Positions 7,273-9,188 of a DNA stretch of 9,188 nucleotides are shown here, one piece after another. Source of the stretch: Verrucomicrobiaceae bacterium (GTDB lineage: Bacteria; Verrucomicrobiota; Verrucomicrobiae; Verrucomicrobiales; Akkermansiaceae); contig CANBTO010000168.1 in NCBI GenBank assembly GCA_947372405.1, positions 1 to 9,188 of the forward strand, in the 5' to 3' direction. Each line of letters begins with the position of its first letter. Position 1 is the first letter of the stretch. The notes under the pieces are model-generated. The model saw only the letters and a program-made list of their open reading frames with translations. It searched no databases and was not told the origin of the DNA. A program made the position numbers and the translations under genes.

Positions 7273-8091
7273 CTATGATTCCTCGACTACCGCGCTGATG
7301 GTCGGCCAGCAGCCACGCAGGCTTCCGTAGTGGATTTGGAGCTCCGGGTTCGTGCCGATCCATCCGGGCTCTCCCTTGTCATTCACGAAGGCCACGCCGA
7401 TGGGCATGTCGAGCTGGGTGTCCGCAAGGCGGATGATTTCCTCCTCAGCCTTGTCGGAGATTGCGATCCATTCCTTTTTCATTTCGATGGGATCGAGATT
7501 GCGGGCTTTGATCTTGTCCACGGTGCCGGGCTCGATCCTGGCGAAGCGCCGCATCATCGCGAGAAGGAACAGCGGGGAAAAACCCTCGTCCTTGCCGCAG
7601 GCCGCCCATACGATGGCTTCGAGCGGATAAATCCGTGAGAGTTCCAGAATGTCGATATAATCTCGGGTCACCGTGCGAGCTGAAAGAGCCAGGGCCTTGT
7701 TCACCGCCATATCGAAAAGATGAAGCCTCCAACCCAGAAGCGGATCGCTGACAATCGGAAAAAACCTGAAGGCGGAGTCATGTGCCCAATCCATTGCGAG
7801 CTGTTCCACGCCGCGTTGGATGATGGCCTTGCGGAACGATGACGGCTTGTCCCATTCACCGTTGGCGTTCAGTTTGTGGACTTCAAAACCGGCAGACTCA
7901 AGCGACCCGACATCCCGGAGACTGGACACGTCGAGATCCCGGATTTCATCGTGAAACACATCGAAGTCTTTGGAATACCGGGCCGAGCCATCAGCCGCAT
8001 TGAGCACCAGCCCTCCGGCGAAGTGACTTTGTTCCGAACGGTTGCCCACGATCACCGCAAGCACCTCGCGCTGGAATTCCGTTAGAGGCAT
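7273..8091 (-). CDS. AbiEii/AbiGii-like nucleotidyltransferase, putative toxin (272 aa)
   Basis: This has the minimal nucleotidyltransferase fold of the AbiEii/AbiGii toxin superfamily (formerly DUF1814). The catalytic signature is FAGGLVLN (24-31) followed by YSKDFDVF (39-46), where Gly26-Gly27 and the pair Asp42/Asp44 fit the G-G-x(n)-S-x-D-x-D pattern. The second family block is LFDMAVNKALALSARTVTRDYIDILEL (125-151), with Lys132 and the Arg143-Asp144-x-x-Asp147 element. Residues 230-266 form an extra C-terminal tail (PGWIGTNPEL, HYGSLRGCWP). Known relatives transfer nucleotides, in some cases onto tRNA, and arrest growth; others may have non-toxic roles. The ATG at 8091 is chosen because AGGAA (8100-8104) stands eight bases upstream; an in-frame ATG at 8118 lacks such a site and would deepen the overlap. 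It overlaps the small gene upstream by ten bases, as toxin-antitoxin pairs often do. Family call is firm, toxicity inferred. Confidence 0.8.
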   Translation of the reverse strand: MPLTEFQREVLAVIVGNRSEQSHFAGGLVLNAADGSARYSKDFDVFHDEIRDLDVSSLRDVGSLESAGFEVHKLNANGEWDKPSSFRKAIIQRGVEQLAMDWAHDSAFRFFPIVSDPLLGWRLHLFDMAVNKALALSARTVTRDYIDILELSRIYPLEAIVWAACGKDEGFSPLFLLAMMRRFARIEPGTVDKIKARNLDPIEMKKEWIAISDKAEEEIIRLADTQLDMPIGVAFVNDKGEPGWIGTNPELQIHYGSLRGCWPTISAVVEES

Positions 8092-8417
8092 CGTTGCAGT
8101 TCCTGAGCGGCGAGCCATGCCCGCCGGTTGCCGTTGCGCCTGAGTTCACGGATCACGAGCCGGATGTCCTCCATGGTGCTGACCACCGCATCCGGATGCC
8201 AGAACCAGAAACATTGAGCGTCATACTCGCGCACCAGCGCCTCAGCCCTCGCCACCAGTTCGGGCGGCGCGGGGGTCTGATCCAGATCGTTTGTTGCGGA
8301 AACCATGGCGGAAATATGCTGGCACATGACGCGGGCGAAGGCAAGCAGCCGGTCCAAGCATTCGATTCGACCCTCGGCGTTTGGATTGAATTCCGTCAGA
8401 CGGTCTCGTCGTCGCAA
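8082..8417 (-). CDS. Small helical protein, possible antitoxin-like partner of the nucleotidyltransferase (111 aa)
   Basis: I do not recognise a named family. The product looks soluble and mostly helical, with a first helix around 16-40 (RIECLDRLLAFARVM), a Pro-rich linker (TPAPPE, 48-53), a helix (LVARAEALVREYD), an aromatic patch CFWFWHPDA (about 69-77) and a basic C-terminal pair of helices (IRLVIRELRRNGNRRAWLAAQELQRCL). It lacks the N-terminal winged helix expected of an AbiEi antitoxin. It ends ten bases into the nucleotidyltransferase gene, which suggests translational coupling and a functional partnership. The start is uncertain: the frame opens after the TGA of the membrane gene and the only standard start near the N-terminus is TTG at 8417, without a ribosome binding site. 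An N-terminus affected by a frameshift is possible (see findings). The reading frame is well supported by the tight gene context. Confidence 0.6.
   Translation of the reverse strand: MRRRDRLTEFNPNAEGRIECLDRLLAFARVMCQHISAMVSATNDLDQTPAPPELVARAEALVREYDAQCFWFWHPDAVVSTMEDIRLVIRELRRNGNRRAWLAAQELQRCL
8100..8104 (-). promoter_or_regulatory. Ribosome binding site deciding the nucleotidyltransferase start
   Basis: AGGAA on the minus strand is followed by an eight-base spacer (CTGCAACG) and ATG at 8091. It lies inside the end of the small upstream gene and supports the 272-residue start over the ATG at 8118. Confidence 0.6.
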
Positions 8418-8443
8418 GGGACGATATCGATCTCAACATCCAT
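8396..8443 (-). other. 15-codon frame overlapping the membrane-gene end and the small-gene start
   Basis: An ATG at 8443, inside the last codons of the membrane gene, opens a 15-codon frame (MDVEIDIVPCDDETV) that stops at TGA 8398-8396. This stop overlaps a CTG codon (8399-8397), codon 7 of the small helical protein. It could be a coupling minicistron, or the true N-terminus of the small protein separated from its body by a one-base frameshift. Neither reading is established. Confidence 0.25.
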
Positions 8444-8762
8444 GCAGGCCCATGAATAAAATGGCGGTCACATCCACCAAAATGGCCGCAATCGGGCCTC
8501 CCAATATCAGTTTGAGATGGTCCGCCACCGAAAACCCTGGTTCGACGCGTTTGAGAAACGGAATCGCAACCAGCCCGGAAACGAGAAGAACTGCATTCAG
8601 AACCGGGCCAAAAATGAAACCCATGGAAGCCGCCATATAACTCTTGTCCTGCCACGCGATGGCGAGAATCAGAAGATTGCCAACAATCAGCAGGACGAAA
8701 AAAACCAGCCAGAACCAATCACCGGCTGAATCAGGCTTTTTGTTTTGCACGGTGAATCCCAT
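8433..8762 (-). CDS. Small membrane protein with three predicted helices (109 aa)
   Basis: No family is recognised. After a polar N-terminus (about 1-14) there are three hydrophobic stretches, at about 16-36 (WFWLVFFVLLIVGNLLILAIA), 41-69 and 82-107, the last one reaching almost to the C-terminus (FMGLHGC). A charged loop (LKRVEPGFSVADHLK) lies between helices 2 and 3. The ATG at 8762 is preferred over a GTG one codon earlier, because GAGGTG (8768-8773) is five bases from it and it forms a TGATG junction with the stop of the dehydrogenase gene. It is the second gene of the leftward cluster and is followed after 15 bases by the small helical protein. GC is low for the window (29 of 60 bases in 8581-8640), so it may be a recent acquisition. 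The link between this protein and its neighbours is unknown. Confidence 0.7.
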   Translation of the reverse strand: MGFTVQNKKPDSAGDWFWLVFFVLLIVGNLLILAIAWQDKSYMAASMGFIFGPVLNAVLLVSGLVAIPFLKRVEPGFSVADHLKLILGGPIAAILVDVTAILFMGLHGC

Positions 8763-9188
8763 CACACCACCTCGATGATCGCCTTGATCGCGCCCAGCGC
8801 GGGATCGGTGAATTTCGCAAATTCGGCAGGCACTTCGTCGAAACGCAGGCGGTGGGTGATCCAGAGATCGGTGTGGATCTTACCTTCACGGATCAACTGG
8901 ATGATGTTTTCAAAGTCCGCGGGCATCGCGTTGCGTGAGGCGAGCAGCGTGATTTCTCGGCGATGGAACACGGCGGCATGCGGAAACGTGAGGTCCGACG
9001 TGGTGATGCCGACATAAACCACGCGCCCCGTGAACGCGGCATAGTTGAAACAAGTGGACATCGACTTCGCGCTGCCGGTGGCATCGATGACGACATCCGC
9101 GAGCTGTCCATTCGTGATCCTTTCAAGTTCGGCGAGGTGCGAGCCGTCCGTCTGGAATACGACGGCATGATGGATGCCGAGGTTTTCC
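8762..9188 (-). CDS. Zinc-type alcohol/polyol dehydrogenase, MDR superfamily (C-terminal 141 aa; 5' end outside window)
   Basis: The frame is open to the right edge of the window, so the start and the N-terminal zinc-binding half are missing. The visible 141 residues begin in the Rossmann domain: GIHHAVVFQTDG near the edge, LADVVIDATGSAKSM (the DATG segment), GRVVYVGITTSDLTF. It continues through FHRREITLLASRNAMPADFENIIQLIREGKI and ITHRLRFDEVPAEF to the stop TGA at 8764-8762. This C-terminal pattern is typical of NAD(P)-dependent medium-chain dehydrogenases for polyols and sugar acids, for example the L-galactonate 5-dehydrogenase/sorbitol dehydrogenase group; the precise substrate cannot be read from the fragment. 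It is the first visible gene of the leftward cluster, and its last codons contain the ribosome binding site of the membrane gene. Family assignment is firm; substrate assignment is a guess. Confidence 0.88.
   Translation of the reverse strand, partial: ENLGIHHAVVFQTDGSHLAELERITNGQLADVVIDATGSAKSMSTCFNYAAFTGRVVYVGITTSDLTFPHAAVFHRREITLLASRNAMPADFENIIQLIREGKIHTDLWITHRLRFDEVPAEFAKFTDPALGAIKAIIEVV
8768..8773 (-). promoter_or_regulatory. Ribosome binding site of the small membrane protein gene
   Basis: GAGGTG on the minus strand, five bases before ATG 8762, lies within the last codons of the dehydrogenase gene. With the TGATG overlap it suggests coupled translation, and it selects the ATG over the GTG at 8765. 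Confidence 0.6.

Noticed and set aside
8092..8118. Start of the nucleotidyltransferase at ATG 8118
   Set aside because: No ribosome binding site precedes it and it would overlap the upstream gene by 37 bases; ATG 8091 has AGGAA at eight bases.

Overview
The window looks like a chromosomal segment of a Verrucomicrobiota bacterium, probably of the Verrucomicrobiaceae/Luteolibacter kind. The best evidence is the large protein at 4225-7191. It joins a signal peptide, a jelly-roll-like module, a beta-propeller dehydrogenase region, a helical repeat region and a C-terminal CxxCH heme domain, an architecture known mainly from Planctomycetes and Verrucomicrobia. Weak Shine-Dalgarno sites on several genes and a moderately high GC content fit this. 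The organism call is an inference from protein architecture, not from a marker gene.

Layout, plus strand: a four-helix membrane protein (76-606) and a small lipoprotein (620-1000) form a tight pair of unknown function. A full-length malic enzyme (1087-2766) follows. Next come a Gfo/Idh/MocA oxidoreductase (2953-4101), a strong hairpin/terminator (4127-4177), and the secreted heme-containing dehydrogenase-like protein (4225-7191). These last three genes suggest carbon metabolism: oxidation of a sugar or polyol by the NAD(P)-dependent and periplasmic heme enzymes, and malate-to-pyruvate conversion in the cytoplasm. They are not clearly one operon, since the gaps are 186 and 123 bases and a terminator separates the last two.

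Layout, minus strand (7273-9188, convergent with the above): four genes read leftwards in close order. They are a zinc-type alcohol/polyol dehydrogenase cut by the window edge, a three-helix membrane protein, a small helical protein, and a nucleotidyltransferase with the signature of AbiEii/AbiGii-type toxins. Junctions are a one-base TGATG overlap, a 15-base gap and a 10-base overlap, so they are probably co-transcribed. The last two resemble a toxin-antitoxin pair. The partner does not look like the usual winged-helix AbiEi antitoxin, which makes this the best candidate for an undescribed system here.

No rRNA, tRNA, CRISPR array, insertion sequence or phage gene was seen. No stretch over 300 bases lacks a gene. 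Hand counts on single 60-base lines suggest lower GC in the membrane/lipoprotein pair and the small minus-strand membrane gene (about 48-53%) than in the metabolic genes (about 60-68%), so these may be accessory insertions.
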